In this document: piece by piece, positions 1 through 10,627 of the stretch
Layout of the letters: each line of letters begins with the position of its first letter
Position numbering within the stretch: position 1 is the stretch's first letter
NCBI GenBank assembly: GCA_001275005.1
Contig: JWZX01003358.1
Span: forward strand, 1-46,804
Direction of reading: 5' to 3'
Origin: Chrysochromulina tobinii
Lineage: Eukaryota; Haptophyta; Prymnesiales; Chrysochromulinaceae
Length of the DNA stretch: 46,804 nt
The notes under the pieces: generated by a model
The model's database searches: none
Seen by the model: only the letters and a program-made list of their open reading frames with translations
Told to the model about the DNA's origin: nothing
Program-made: the position numbers and the translations under genes

Positions 1-1
1 G

Positions 2-2772
2 TGTGAGGAGCTCGAACGTTGGTGCACATTTCTGCGCCCGGGCGACATCAACCTCGTGCGCTCCCACCACAATGGTGCCCTTCGCTTGTCACCCGTCACC
101 ATCGTCTCATACGGGCTGATCACGAATGGCAAGGAGAAGGAGCAGCTGGCTGCAGCGCTCGCGGCGGCCAATTTTCGGGTGGCCATCGCCGACGAGGCGC
201 ACTACTTGAAGTCGAAGGACTCCCAGCGCGCGCAGCTCGTGCTGCCGCTGCTGGCTGCCGCGCGGCGCATCATGTTGCTCACAGGCACGCCGGCGCTCAA
301 CCGGCCCGTCGAGCTCTACACGCTGTGCCACACGCTCTGCCCGCGCGTGCCGCAGTTTGCGACGTACAAGGCCTTCACCGAGCGCTTCTGCGGCGCGCAT
401 GTGCGCTTCGTCGGGCGCGTGCGCCATCTCGATGTCTCCGGCTGCACGAACGCTCCCGAGCTGCACGATCTTCTGCGCACGCATGCGATGATACGGCGCC
501 TCAAGAGCGATGTGCTCACGCAGCTGCCACCCAAGCGCCGGCAGCGCATCCTGCTCACACTGAGCGGCGGCGCGGGCCGCGGCGCGAGCAGCGCGGCCAC
601 AGCCGAGCTCGCGCAGCTCGACCGAGCCATGAGCGAGACCAGAGACGAGCGCGGCAAGCAGCACCTACTGTCGCAAATGTGCGTCGCGCTGGGATCGGCC
701 AAGGCGCACGCGGCGGCGGAGCTCGTGCTCGAGATGCTGCCGAGCTGCCGCGACGGGCGGCTTCTCTTCTTCGCGCACCACAAGGCCATGCTCGACGCCG
801 TCGACGCGGCTGCCGCCTCGGCGAGGGTACGCACCTTCCGCATCGACGGCTCGGTTCCGGCCGTCGAGAGGGCTGGGCTCGTGAACTCGTTCCAGGCGCT
901 GCCCGCGGACACGCCCGCCATCTTCCTTCTCTCGATCCTCGCGGCGGGGCAGGGGCTCACCCTCACCGGCGCGAGCACCGCCGTCTTCGGCGAGCTTCGC
1001 TGGACGCCGGGCGAGCTGCTACAGGCCGAGGACCGGTGCCACCGCATCGGGCAGCGATCGAGCGTCAACGTCTACTACCTCGTCGCGAAGGACACGGCGG
1101 ACGAAGCGATGTGGGCGGTGCTCCAGCGCAAGGTGCGCGCGCTCGGCGCGGCGCTCGATGGGCGAGTGCGCCAGCGGCTCCACGTGGAGGGTGAGGAGAG
1201 GCGCATCGAGGGCGCCTCTCAGGAGGACTGCGCGGACGAGGCGGCAGGTGAGGCGGGGAGAGGCGGCGACGGCGGCGACGGCAGCGGCATCGGCGGCGAA
1301 GCACTCTCGTTGCTTGCTCGCAAGGCGGAGCGCGAGCGTCAGATGAAGCGCGAGCGCTCGCGCCTTGCGTTCAACTCGCTCTTTGCAGCCAAAGCCTCTC
1401 CCAAGCCTGCCGCCACCGCCACTGCCGCGTCCTCCTCGGCAACGCCCATGGCGCACACGATGACTCCATCCACTACCATCGACCTGACCCGGGAGTTTGA
1501 TGAGGCGTTTGATGAGGCGGCGGGCGACGCCACTGCCTCCGCGCCCGCCGCAGCAGCCGCTGCCTCGAGGGTCCTCGGTAGCCCCAGCGACGCCATCGCC
1601 ACGTCAGCTGCTCGCTCGTCTGCCGCTGGGGCCACGCCAGCAGGGACCGATCTCGTCGAGGGATGGTTTGCCGTGAGCGTCCTGACGGGCCGCGTGCACG
1701 CCTTTGGAGGGGACGACGCGCCGCTGCCCGCCGGGATGGGCGCTTCAGCACTCCCGCACGAGATCCTCGACGACGACCCGAGCTCGCTGCCGCTGCCGCT
1801 GCAGGAGCCGTCGATGCTCGCGGCGGCGCGCCGATGGGTGCTGGATTGGGAAGGGCTCTCCCCGGCACAGAAGGCGGTGCTGCATGACAGGCCGGTGCGC
1901 GTGCCGCTCGCTCGGGCGGCGCTTGGGACGGCGCTGCGCCCGCCACCGATGCTGCCGAGCGGTATGGCTGCGGCCGCCGCTGCGGGCTCCTCGGTGGACG
2001 CCTCCTCGCTCGTCGCGGCCGCCGCCACTGCCGGCACCTTCCCTCGCGCTACCGCCTCTTCTCCAACAGCCGCTCCCGCTCCTGCCGCTCCCGCTCCCGC
2101 TCCTGCCGCTCCTGCCGGTGGCAGCCGCGTGCGCGAGACGACGAGCGAGCGCTGGGCAGCGAGCCACGTGCCTCTTTCGGAGCACGTCACGCTGACGTGG
2201 CGCACCGAGAGCACCGCCACGGCGCGCACGTGGACGCAGCATTTCTCAGTCGAGCACGCGCTCCCGTATTGCCTCTACTGCCTCACGCTGCACCAGCCCG
2301 CGCGCGAGTCGCCGTTCTGCTCGGACCGGTGCGCGTCCCAGTTCAGCTCGGCCGAGTCGCAAGCGTCCGCGCGCCGGCAGCTCTTTGAGCGCGAGCTCGG
2401 CGTGTGCCAGCTGTGTGGCTTCAATGCGCACGCCTTCTACCGGCGCCTCGTGGCCCTGCCGTCCGAGCAGGAGCGGCTGCAGTGCGTGATGGGCAGCCCG
2501 TTCTCGACGGCGAGTGAGCGGCTCAAGCGTATGCTCACCGCGCCCAAGGAAGGGGACTTTTGGGAGGCGGACCACATCGTGCCCGTCGCCGAGGGGGGGG
2601 GGAGACGAGCCTCGACAACTTCCAGACGCTCTGTGTGCCCTGCCACCAGAAGAAGACGCGACAGCAGGCAGCCGACAAGCACAAGCGCAGTCTGGCCGAG
2701 GCAGCGGAAGGCACCGCCGACCTGCGAGAATGGTTTGCGACTGAAGACGGCGACGAGAAAAACCAAAACTAA
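2..2772 (+). CDS. ZRANB3-like: ZRANB3-type SNF2 translocase with C-terminal HNH nuclease (5' partial, frame break near 2600)
   Basis: The reading frame is open from the left edge, so the N-terminus with Walker A lies outside the window. Seen in order: SNF2 motif II (ADEAHYLKS, about 190-215), motif III (LLTGTP, about 275), and a helicase C lobe ending in the QAEDRCHRIGQ block (about 1022-1052). A Ser/Ala/Pro-rich linker follows, then a CxxC...CxxxC zinc-finger-like segment (about 2268-2335) and an HNH module (CQLC about 2407; DHIVP about 2572; SLDNFQTLCVPCH about 2608-2646). In animals ZRANB3 is a PCNA-associated fork-remodelling ATPase with structure-specific nuclease activity; this linear order of SNF2 then HNH matches it. 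I see no PIP box. The HNH second half lies in another frame: the switch falls in a run of ten G at 2593-2602, and one additional G would restore the family alignment. Stop at 2770-2772. Confidence 0.85.
2593..2602 (+). repeat. G10 homopolymer at the HNH frame break
   Basis: Ten consecutive G interrupt the HNH domain between the DHIVP and SLDNFQTL blocks. The two blocks are in frames differing by one base. ZRANB3 HNH domains have a glycine run at this point, so a slipped homopolymer is the simplest reading. Confidence 0.9.
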
Positions 2773-2832
2773 AATACAGTTCGGCATAGTGTGAATTGAC
2801 TGTGAAGCCACGTTCCGTGTCCGTCCACAAAA

Positions 2833-3609
2833 ATGGTCTCCCCCTCCTCCCCCAACAGCAGTGACAGCTCGGCAAGCAGTGGCAGCAGCAGCAGTGGCAG
2901 CAGCAGTGGCGGCAGCGGCGGCAGCAGCAAAGGGAGTAGCGCGAGTGGCAACCGCCTCACGCTTTCTCCCTACATGTGCAAGGCGCTCGCTGGCACTGGC
3001 TCCGGCATCGTCGCAACGGCATTGTGCTCGCCACTCGATGTGGCCAAGACGCGCGTACAGGTTCAGAAGTCGGCCGACGTGCACCGATCAGGGTACTCGG
3101 GCATTCTTCAATCGCTCGCCACCATCTATCGGCATGAGGGCCTCGCCGGATGGTACCATGGCTTCACGCCCGCAGTCTGCAGTGTCGCAGTCTTCTGGAC
3201 TGTCTACTTTCCGTGCTACGACTACAGCAAGGAGCGCATCGCGCTGTTGAGCGGACTGCCCGCCTCGTCTCCACTCGTGCATATGTCGGCCGCCGCGGGC
3301 GCGGGGCTCGTGACTGACGTGATCACCAATCCCCTATGGGTGATCCGCACCCGGCTGGCGACGCAGGCCCTGCGCTCAGGCAGCGGGCCGGAGGCGGGCG
3401 CGATGCAGTACACATCGATGCGCCACGCATTCCGGCGCATCCTGGTTGAGGAGGGACCCATGGCCTTCTTCGCTGGTCTCTCCGCTTCCATCCTTGGCCT
3501 CTCCCACATCATGATCCAATTCCCACTGTACGAGAAGATGAAGGCCGAGCTTCTGCTCGGCAGCCGCAGCGGGAGCAGCAGCAGCAGCGGGAGCAGCAGC
3601 AGCGGCAGC

Positions 3610-3646
<37 letters not shown>

Positions 3647-4119
3647 GCGGCGGCGGTGGTGGCGGCGGCGGCGGCGGCAGCAGTAGCACCGGTGGCCCGA
3701 TCTGGCACATCATCGCCGCGTCCGGCCTCTCGAAGCTCGTTGCCTCCACCGTCACGTACCCACATGAGGTCATCCGCGCGCGGCTGCAGAGCGACCAGGG
3801 TGGACGCAAGTACGCGGGGCTAGTGGACGCTACGCTGCAGACCTATCGGAGCGAGGGGATCGGCGCCCTCTGGCTCGGCTTCCGAATCAACATTGTGCGC
3901 ACCATCCCGCAGAGCATCGTCACGTTTACGATGTACGAGGCGCTCTCGACGGCGCTTCAGCGCCGAATGCGCTCACAGCACCAACACGAGCACGAGCACG
4001 GGCACATGCCCGCAGGCGCCACGGGTGCTGTGAGCGGTGCAGCGGCGCCAGTTGTGTCCAAGCCGGTGCACGTCGAGCGGTTGTCCTCTATACACGTGAT
4101 CGCGCGCACGCGCTCGTAG
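2833..4119 (+). CDS. Mitochondrial carrier family (SLC25) protein, NAD/folate/pyrimidine-carrier-like
   Basis: 428 residues with the three-fold carrier repeat. Signature motifs: SPLDVAKTRVQ (repeat 1, about residue 64), NPLWVIRTRL (repeat 2, about 166) and YPHEVIRARLQ (repeat 3, about 309). The NPLWVIRTR and YPHEVIRARLQ variants are typical of the SLC25A32/A33 and NAD+ carrier group, so an NAD, folate/FAD or pyrimidine-nucleotide substrate in the inner mitochondrial (or plastid) membrane is inferred. Two low-complexity expansions stand out: a Ser/Gly N-terminal tract and a Ser- then Gly-rich insert (3565-3690) between the fourth and fifth membrane helices. The C-terminus is His/Glu-rich (HQHEHEHGH). 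The start is the first ATG, 60 bp after the preceding gene's stop. Substrate unproven. Confidence 0.88.
3565..3690 (+). repeat. AGC/GGC trinucleotide repeat coding a Ser then Gly tract
   Basis: The sequence changes from imperfect (AGC)n, coding serine, to (GGC/GGT)n, coding glycine, inside the SLC25 gene. It lies in the matrix-side loop before repeat 3, so it lengthens a loop without breaking a helix. Likely length-variable by slippage. Confidence 0.9.
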
Positions 4120-4765
4120 CGCGAGGCTGACCCGACGTGCTGGTTCAACGAGCGATCACCTGGACATCAAGTCGTACGCTCGTGTACTGCGGTGCGCTGA
4201 CCGTGCCGAAGAGAACTCATCCAAATGACGCTCCGGTGAAGGCGCAATATGGACAACCGTGTGGTCTGAGTTAGTTCTCAGAGTCGGCCGCCACGTCTCG
4301 TCCGTCTCTCGTCTGCACGTCTGCCCGGCCGGGTCTGCTGGGCTCTGTGTTCACATACAGTGCGGTCTCTGGCGGCGCCGCGCGAGGCGTGTTGTCCTCG
4401 CTTAGGGCACATAGGGGCGGTGGGTAACGGGACGTGCCGATCGCGAAACTCCGTCCGGGAATCTATGTTGGAACTAGGATGATGGATGTGCGGCCGAGCC
4501 CGTGTCCTGTCGCCGGGCGGCGGCGGACGCTTGCTACCGTTCTCGGCGGTGGTCGGATGCGGTCATACCATCGCGTATTTAAACTTGAGGCAAAAGGTAT
4601 ACTACTGTCGCTCTGTTGCATCCGCTCTACGACACAAAAATAGTAGGCTGCAGGTGCGGGTGTGCGTCGCGGAGGCGCACGGTCGCTCGACGAACAAGAA
4701 CGCAGCAACGCACGCGCCCGACACGGTATTATCGGTAACGGGCGCGATTCCCGCCATGTCTGGTC
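4120..4765. other. Intergenic: convergent 3' regions
   Basis: This lies between the 3' ends of the SLC25 gene and the gene on the minus strand. I see only short, unsupported open frames and no RNA gene. Confidence 0.7.
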
Positions 4766-6847
4766 CTACCTGCCGGCGACGCTCGTGCCGACGAACTCGC
4801 GGTGCACGGCGAGGCGCTCCTGCTTGAGCTTGTTCTCGGCGGCGGACAGCCCCTTGCTGAGCGTGTGCTGGAGCGCTTCGTCAGAGTACGCAGGTGCAGG
4901 CGAGGACGCATGCAAGCGATCCGATGCCGCGGAGGCCATGGGATTCGATGCAGCGGAGCTCGGGCGGCGGCGTTGTACCAACGAGTTCACCACGCAGCTG
5001 TTCGCCACAGGATTCACAGCAAAGCCGGCGGCGGCAGCGAGCATGTTTGCTTTCGTAGCCGACTCGGCGCGCATACTGCCTATGGACGTGGCCTGCGAGG
5101 CGGATTGCGGACGGCGTGCTGGGGAAGGCGCGCCCGAGGTTCCGCCGCTGCTGCTCCCGGCGGTTGCTCGCGGAGCATGCGCCGTTGGGGCCGGGATCGT
5201 GAGCCCGGGTGACGGGAAAGCGCCCACCGGCGGGGGCGCATCCAACTCGTAGAACTCCAGCTGGTGCCTCGCCATCCACTGGAGCCGCCCTTTGCCTGAG
5301 AGCCATAGCGGCACCGACTGCGAGCGGTGCAACTCTCGCTCTTCCTTCCATGCCGGGTTGCCCGCGAACTTTTTGCGCCACGGCGCGGGCTGTCCTCCAA
5401 TGAGATTCCTCCGTATCGATCGGGCGCCCGCGACGGCGCCGGCGCCGGCGCCGCCACTCCCATCGAGCCCCCGCAGTGCGATCACCTTGTTGCGCTCGTT
5501 TCGGAAGCTGAGTATCTCCTCCTTCGGCTTCGGCGCCCCGAGGTGCTCGTCGGCGTCGGGAGCGCGGCGGCGCGCCACCTCGGCCTCGCGCTTCGCAAGC
5601 TTTTCGGCTATCTGCTCGGCCTTCGCGATCGCTGCGAGCTCCTTTTCGTTCTTCGGGCGCAACGCATTGGGCAGTCCGAAGAGCTGGCGAGCCTCGACCA
5701 CACCTCCAAGAGGACGGCGCCGCTCGCGCATCCCCATCTTGGCGGAGTGGGCCAAGCCCACGAGCTCATCGCACATGACGCGGATCTTGGTCACGAATGG
5801 TTTGTCGATCATCGCCGTCTCCACGTCCTTCTCAAGCTCGCCGTCTTGCAGCGCCTTCCCCAAATCGGGCTGCTCGGGCGGCGGCTCGGCAGCGCCCGCC
5901 GCCTCCGCCTCCGCCTCATCGAGCGCCTCTGCCTCCAAGTGATGCTCTACTGCAGGCGCCTGCCGCCGCTCCTCCTCGACACTCTGCATACGCCTCGCGT
6001 TTGCCTGCAGGTGCTGCGCGCGCATCGCCTGCCACTCGCCATCCCAATCCATCCCAACGTCCTCCACAAGCCCTAGCACCGTTCTGCGCATCAGCAAGCG
6101 CGTGCTGTCTGTGACCAGCTCACACATGCGCGCGATTTTGAGTGTCTCTTCCGCCGCTGCATCCACCGACTGTGGCGCCTCCACAAACACCTCACCCAGC
6201 GCTCGCCAGCGCGCTGCCGGCGACGGCGCCAGCACCTCTTCCGTCTTTTCGGTCGTCGTGGCCTCAAGTGCTGCTGAGAACGACGACGAGGACGTCGATG
6301 CGTCGTCCACCTCGTCCTCCCCGTCGCGATCGACTGCCGGGGCCACCGTTGCAGTCAGGGGTGGCTCGGCATCCGCCATGTCTTCCGCGGACGAGGGCGC
6401 AGGCGCCGGTCTGGCGCTCGGCGTAGTGTCGTCGGCAACCGGTGGCGTCGAGCCGCTGCTGCTAGCACTCGGCTGTGCTGTCACGCTGCCACGCCTTCCG
6501 GGCGCGCTGCCGGGCCGCGACGCTTTGCGGCCCGCCGCCACTTCCGCGATAATCTCCTCTCGGTGGTGGACCGATTCGGTGTGCGGTGCCTTCCGAAAGC
6601 TCGGCGTCGGTTTGCGTATGGGAGGCCTGCCTGGTATGGGCCGCTTCTCATGGTCATTACGCACCGAGCCCAGCATCAAGAGGCCGTCAAGCACATCCGG
6701 CTCCAAATCCTGCTCAACCGTATCAGCAGAATTAGCAGGCATCCCGTATAGGAGCGATCCCAAATGTGGAGAGGACGAGATGAGGATGGCATTCTCAGTG
6801 GCGTTGCGACAGATGTTGCCATCACCGCCGCCTGCAACCGCCGCCAT
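4766..6847 (-). CDS. Unrecognised Ala/Glu-rich protein with charged coiled-coil segment
   Basis: 693 residues from the ATG at 6847; the longer open frame to 6895 begins with TTG. I do not recognise a family. The N-terminal half is low complexity (Ser, Ala, Pro, Glu). The centre has a charged helical stretch (KNEKELAAIAKAEQIAEKLA, about 5600-5660) followed by a less biased block with conserved-looking character: EEILSFRNERNKVIALRGL (about 5470-5530), then PAPWRKKFAGNPAW and WLSGKGRLQWMARHQLEFYEL (5240-5395). The last 30 residues are again helical. The central and C-terminal blocks are the most likely to be conserved. No membrane segment. A cytoskeletal or ciliary role is conceivable but unsupported. 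Confidence 0.6.
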   Translation of the reverse strand: MAAVAGGGDGNICRNATENAILISSSPHLGSLLYGMPANSADTVEQDLEPDVLDGLLMLGSVRNDHEKRPIPGRPPIRKPTPSFRKAPHTESVHHREEIIAEVAAGRKASRPGSAPGRRGSVTAQPSASSSGSTPPVADDTTPSARPAPAPSSAEDMADAEPPLTATVAPAVDRDGEDEVDDASTSSSSFSAALEATTTEKTEEVLAPSPAARWRALGEVFVEAPQSVDAAAEETLKIARMCELVTDSTRLLMRRTVLGLVEDVGMDWDGEWQAMRAQHLQANARRMQSVEEERRQAPAVEHHLEAEALDEAEAEAAGAAEPPPEQPDLGKALQDGELEKDVETAMIDKPFVTKIRVMCDELVGLAHSAKMGMRERRRPLGGVVEARQLFGLPNALRPKNEKELAAIAKAEQIAEKLAKREAEVARRRAPDADEHLGAPKPKEEILSFRNERNKVIALRGLDGSGGAGAGAVAGARSIRRNLIGGQPAPWRKKFAGNPAWKEERELHRSQSVPLWLSGKGRLQWMARHQLEFYELDAPPPVGAFPSPGLTIPAPTAHAPRATAGSSSGGTSGAPSPARRPQSASQATSIGSMRAESATKANMLAAAAGFAVNPVANSCVVNSLVQRRRPSSAASNPMASAASDRLHASSPAPAYSDEALQHTLSKGLSAAENKLKQERLAVHREFVGTSVAGR

Positions 6848-6896
6848 TGAACCAGCCCACAAAATTCCCACACACGAGGTTTTCACGGGAAACAAT

Positions 6897-6908
6897 TGTA
6901 CCGGTACA
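6897..6908. promoter_or_regulatory. TGTACCGGTACA palindrome upstream of the 4766-6847 gene
   Basis: A perfect 12-bp palindrome lies 50 bp upstream of the ATG. The core GTACCGGTA recurs in two other gene-start regions (12083-12093 and 19263-19271), so it is a candidate transcription-factor site. Function not shown. Confidence 0.35.
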
Positions 6909-7329
6909 GTACGTCAGCAATGCATCAACTCCTACATGAGGCAAGCAAGCTTGCTGAATGAGGCTACACCTTTACGGTCCTTGACGGGTTTGAACCGCCA
7001 GAGGCCTCGTGCCCTGTGGCAACGTCCAACGTCCTTCCGTGTTGCTGGTACAATAGTATACTTGTATAGAAGTATACCTGCAGGAGATTAGGAGATAGTT
7101 ACGCCCTATATTATAACTATATTATAAAGTTAAGTCAGTTAGAGGCCCACATAACTTTATAGACTCTCTACCTGTACTGTGTATTTTGCCGCCTTTCTAC
7201 CCTAACGACGGGTCTGTTCGACAGTCGAGTCTGTAGAGACTGTACTTCGACAGTCGTCTGTTACCCGCTTACCCCGCAGCCACGCCCCACACCCAGAACG
7301 ACGCCGACACTGTTAAGCTCTCTCGCGGG
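6909..7329. other. Intergenic: AT-rich 3' region of EFL1 and 5' region of the next gene
   Basis: This contains an AT-rich stretch (7085-7170, several TATTATA-type words), an inverted pair of GTATAC-containing words (about 7053-7078) and repeated CGACAGTC words (7220-7258). No gene seen. Confidence 0.6.
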
Positions 7330-10300
7330 TCACTTCATCTTGGTACGCGTGCGCTGCTTGGTCGCACTCTGCACCACCTTTTCCTCGACGCGCAGCCCCT
7401 TGCGCCGGCGCACGTCGTCGACGAGCTTGCGCGCGAGGTTGATCGTCGGCAGGTCACCGTCGTCGAGAGCCTCCTGGTCCTCCTCCGACGTGACCACAAA
7501 ATTGGGGTCTTGATGGAGCGCTTCGAAGTGCGAGAAGACGAGCTGCGGATGCGCCGCGCCTGAGGTCGACTTTCGAAGGTCAGTGGCGAAGCCGAAGCTC
7601 TCAGCTACCGGCAGGTGCGCGCGGATCGTGAAGATGGGCGTGCCCTCCTTGAGCTCCTCGGAGAGGATGGCTGCACGCCGCTTGGAGAGCACCCCATATG
7701 CCTTGCCCATCGAATCCTGCGACGTCTGTAGCTCGCAAAGGTACACGGGCTCGAGCACCCGAGGCGAGCCGGCGAGCACTGCGGCACGACAAGCATCCTT
7801 GGCGGCGACGATCAGCTGCCCCTCGAGCTCACCGCTCTGCAGCTCAGCCGCCGCCGCCTCCGCGGCCGTTGGCGCACGCAGCTCATCGAGCACGAAGGCC
7901 ACGTCATCCATTGGCTCCTCACACAGGGGTCCGCTGCTCGCGGCGAGCTGGAAGCCCGAGAGCACGTTGGGGAGCAGCTTGCTCGCACCGCCGTCAGCGC
8001 CGCCGCCGCTGCCGTCGCCGCCGTCGCAGCCACGCAGAGACTCGGCAATCGTGGGGGCGCAAAGCAGCAGCGAGACGCATGCGCCGCGGAGCGTCGCGCT
8101 CAACGGCTGAAGCTCATTCCAGGGCGCTACCTCCCCCTCAAGCTGCTTTCGGAGTGCAAGGAGCGCCTCGCGCACATCCCCGTCGGTACCGGGCGCGCTG
8201 GCGAGGCTGAGCCAGCTGCCGGCGGTAAGTAGCGCCGTCCGCAGCGCTGCCTTGTGCTCGTCGACGCACGCGCGAACCTTGGCTGGCAGCCGGAGCACGC
8301 GCACGATGAGGCTCGCAAGCTTGTTGGTGGTTGCAGCCTCGCCACGACCGGCCGAAGTGATCGCGACGCTCTCGTGCAGTGGCACAATGGGAGGTGAGAC
8401 GACCACCTCGAGACCCGGGGCGAAGGTGTTGTTCAGGTCGTGCAGGCAACGCTCAAGGTGCACCTCGCCGCAGGTGGCGATCACGTGCTCGCCCGTCGGC
8501 AGCGTCGCCACGTCGACGCTCGGGTCGGCGCGTGCGAGCAGCTGGAGGCCAGCCACGAGCTGTGGGAGCAAGCTGAGTAGCTTCGGCGCGAGGGCCACCT
8601 GCACAACAGGTGCACCCAGTAGCCGTCAGTAGCCATCAGTAGCCGTCAGTAGCCATCAGAGGCAATTATGGGCCATCAGTAGGTATCACCTGCACTATGG
8701 GCGCGGATTGGTTCGCGAGCGGCGCAAAAGGCGGGCAACCATGCAGAGAGCATAGCGTCGCACTCTTGATGGGCACGTCTCCGAGCCCGCCGAGCCCAAA
8801 GACGCTTCCAGCGGTTACGAGGGTCGTCGGCACGAGCTCGCGCCCCATGAGCGTGTACAGCCGCAGCCCATCGATCTGCACGAGCTCCGGTGGCATCACT
8901 GCGTTGTCGATGCCGATACGGCGCATCTGCAGCGAGCGAGCGTCTCCGCTACCCGTCGCGAGTTTCCCACTGAAGACTCGCGCGAGGCCGACAAATGCAT
9001 CGTCCGGGTGCACTCCCGACACGCCGCGCGCGAACACCATCTTGGCGACGTGCACGTGCACGGGCGCGTCTGCCGCCGCGTCGCACGTGTCGATGGCATG
9101 GCGTAGCCGCTGAAGGCTGGCGACCGAGCAGCCGCCTCTGTTCGGCTCGCCGTCGGTCGCTTCAACAGCCGCCACGGCACCGGCAGGTGCGCCTGTCGCC
9201 TCCGGTGGCGCGAGCGCGGCCAGCGGCGGGCAGAGGTGGGCAAGGCGCGCAGCCTGCGAGGCGGCCGCCGAGGGAAGCTGCAGCACAGCTGTACGCAGCA
9301 CCGTCCGTCCCAGAGGCAGCCACTGCCCCATGATGGCCCTTAGCTGCACTAGCGGGTCCGAGTGCTTTAGATCGCGAGGGGGCACCTGTAACCCGAGCGT
9401 CGCGATGATCTTGTCGCGCTTGGGCGCGTCCGGCTCAATGAGCACGGCCTCGTACACTTGCCAGAGCGTCTGCAGCACAAACTGGACGAACATCGGCTTC
9501 AGCTTGCCGTCCGGGTTGGTGCGTGCGATCTTCTTTTGTTTGGGCTCGAAGAAGAATTCTCCCCACAGAGTCTCCTGCAACACGGCCTCGCGCATGCCCA
9601 GCTTGGCGCTGATGAGGCGCGCAAAGTCGTCGAGGCCGAACGCCCAGCCGTGCATTGCGGACGCAAAGAGCACATTCCCCTTTTCAGGCGCAAACTGCAG
9701 CTCGCCCACGCGCGTCTCGTCGGCCACTCCGTACGCCTCACCCGCGGTGGCGCGCGCCTCTGCGACGAGATTGTCTGCATCGCGCTCACCCGCGGCGGCG
9801 CGCGCGTACAGGTGGCCGGCGATCGCATTCACCTGCTGCACCACATTTTTCATGTGGTGCCAGGCCTCAAGCGGCGAGAGCTTGAGCTCAACGATGAGCC
9901 GATCGATCTTGTTGAGCACGAGCACCGGCACCACGTGCTCGTCCCACGCCTGTTGGAGCACCGCGTGAGTCTGCACGCAGACACCCTCGACGGCGTCGAC
10001 GACGAGCAGCGCGCCATCCGACAGGCGCGCCGCTGCCGACACTTCGCCGCAAAAGTCGACGTGTCCCGGTGAGTCGATCAGGTTGACGATCGATGGCATG
10101 CCGCCGGGCGCAGCCGGCTCGACCGAGAGCGCGATACACGAGGCCTTCATGGTGATGCCACGGTCCTGCTCGTCTTCGCGGCTATCCATGTACCGCAGCC
10201 CGAGACCGGCCTGCCGCTGGCTTAAGATGGACTTGCCGTGGATGTCGCTCGAACCCGCAAGCAGGTTGTCGGCGAGGGTCGTCTTGCCGTGATCGACATG

Positions 10301-10381
10301 CGCGATGATGCAAATGTTGCGAGTGTGCGCAGCGGATGTGGAGGTCTCCGGATCGGAGATGTCGGTGGCATGCGACGTCAT
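7330..10381 (-). CDS. EFL1: EFL1/Ria1 ribosome-maturation GTPase (2 exons)
   Basis: Exon 1 is 10381-8690, exon 2 is 8598-7330; together 986 residues. EFL1 is an EF-2-like GTPase that, with SBDS, releases eIF6 from pre-60S subunits in the cytoplasm. Seen: the G1 motif AHVDHGKTT right after a short N-terminus, a switch region DRGITMKAS, G3 DSPGHVDF, G4 NKIDR, then EFL1-type insert and domains II-V. The splice joins APIVQ to VALAPK, giving the family's uninterrupted domain-III start, and GEVHLERCLHDL follows in exon 2. The ATG at 10381 is chosen because family members start close to G1; an open frame continues to 10573 but adds an Arg-rich stretch. It diverges from the taspase gene. Length is near that of the human protein. 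Confidence 0.93.
8599..8689 (-). other. EFL1 intron, 91 bp, made of a 10-nt tandem repeat
   Basis: Donor CAG|GTGATA and acceptor TTGTGCAG|GTG, phase 0. The intron is needed because a stop interrupts the frame and removal restores the EFL1 alignment. On the sense strand about half of it is an imperfect tandem array of GGCTACTGAY (8617-8659), each unit holding a branch-point-like TACTGAY. It shares CCTCTGATGGCYACTG with the unrelated intron at 40051-40148. Confidence 0.92.
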
Positions 10382-10627
10382 GTTGTTTGTGCTCGCTTTC
10401 CTGCTCACGTTCACGATTGCTGCGACGCGCGCGAATTCGGTCGCGCGCCAATTTCGGCCCACATCCCGCGTTTCTCGCGAGCATCGCACGATCCCAATTG
10501 CGTGAATGAACCTTTTCGGACGTGTGGATGTCACGGCGAAAGCAAGGGCTCGGCCGTCGCCGCCGCGCCGCACCGACGAAGCAGTTCTCGTGGGCCGCTA
10601 ATCCCTGACACGCACGCGGTCCGCTTC
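10382..10627. promoter_or_regulatory. Shared divergent promoter region, EFL1 / taspase
   Basis: 246 bp separate the two divergent start codons, so both promoters must lie here or overlap. There is no obvious TATA box. An Arg-rich open frame continuing EFL1 upstream crosses it but looks non-coding. Confidence 0.55.

Noticed and set aside
8617-8659. Short regularly spaced repeats, CRISPR-like at first sight
   Set aside because: Units are contiguous with no spacers and lie inside a spliceosomal intron.
10238-10627. Upstream extension of the taspase frame
   Set aside because: Overlaps EFL1 exon 1 antisense; family members start near the VHAGAG block, matching the ATG at 10628.
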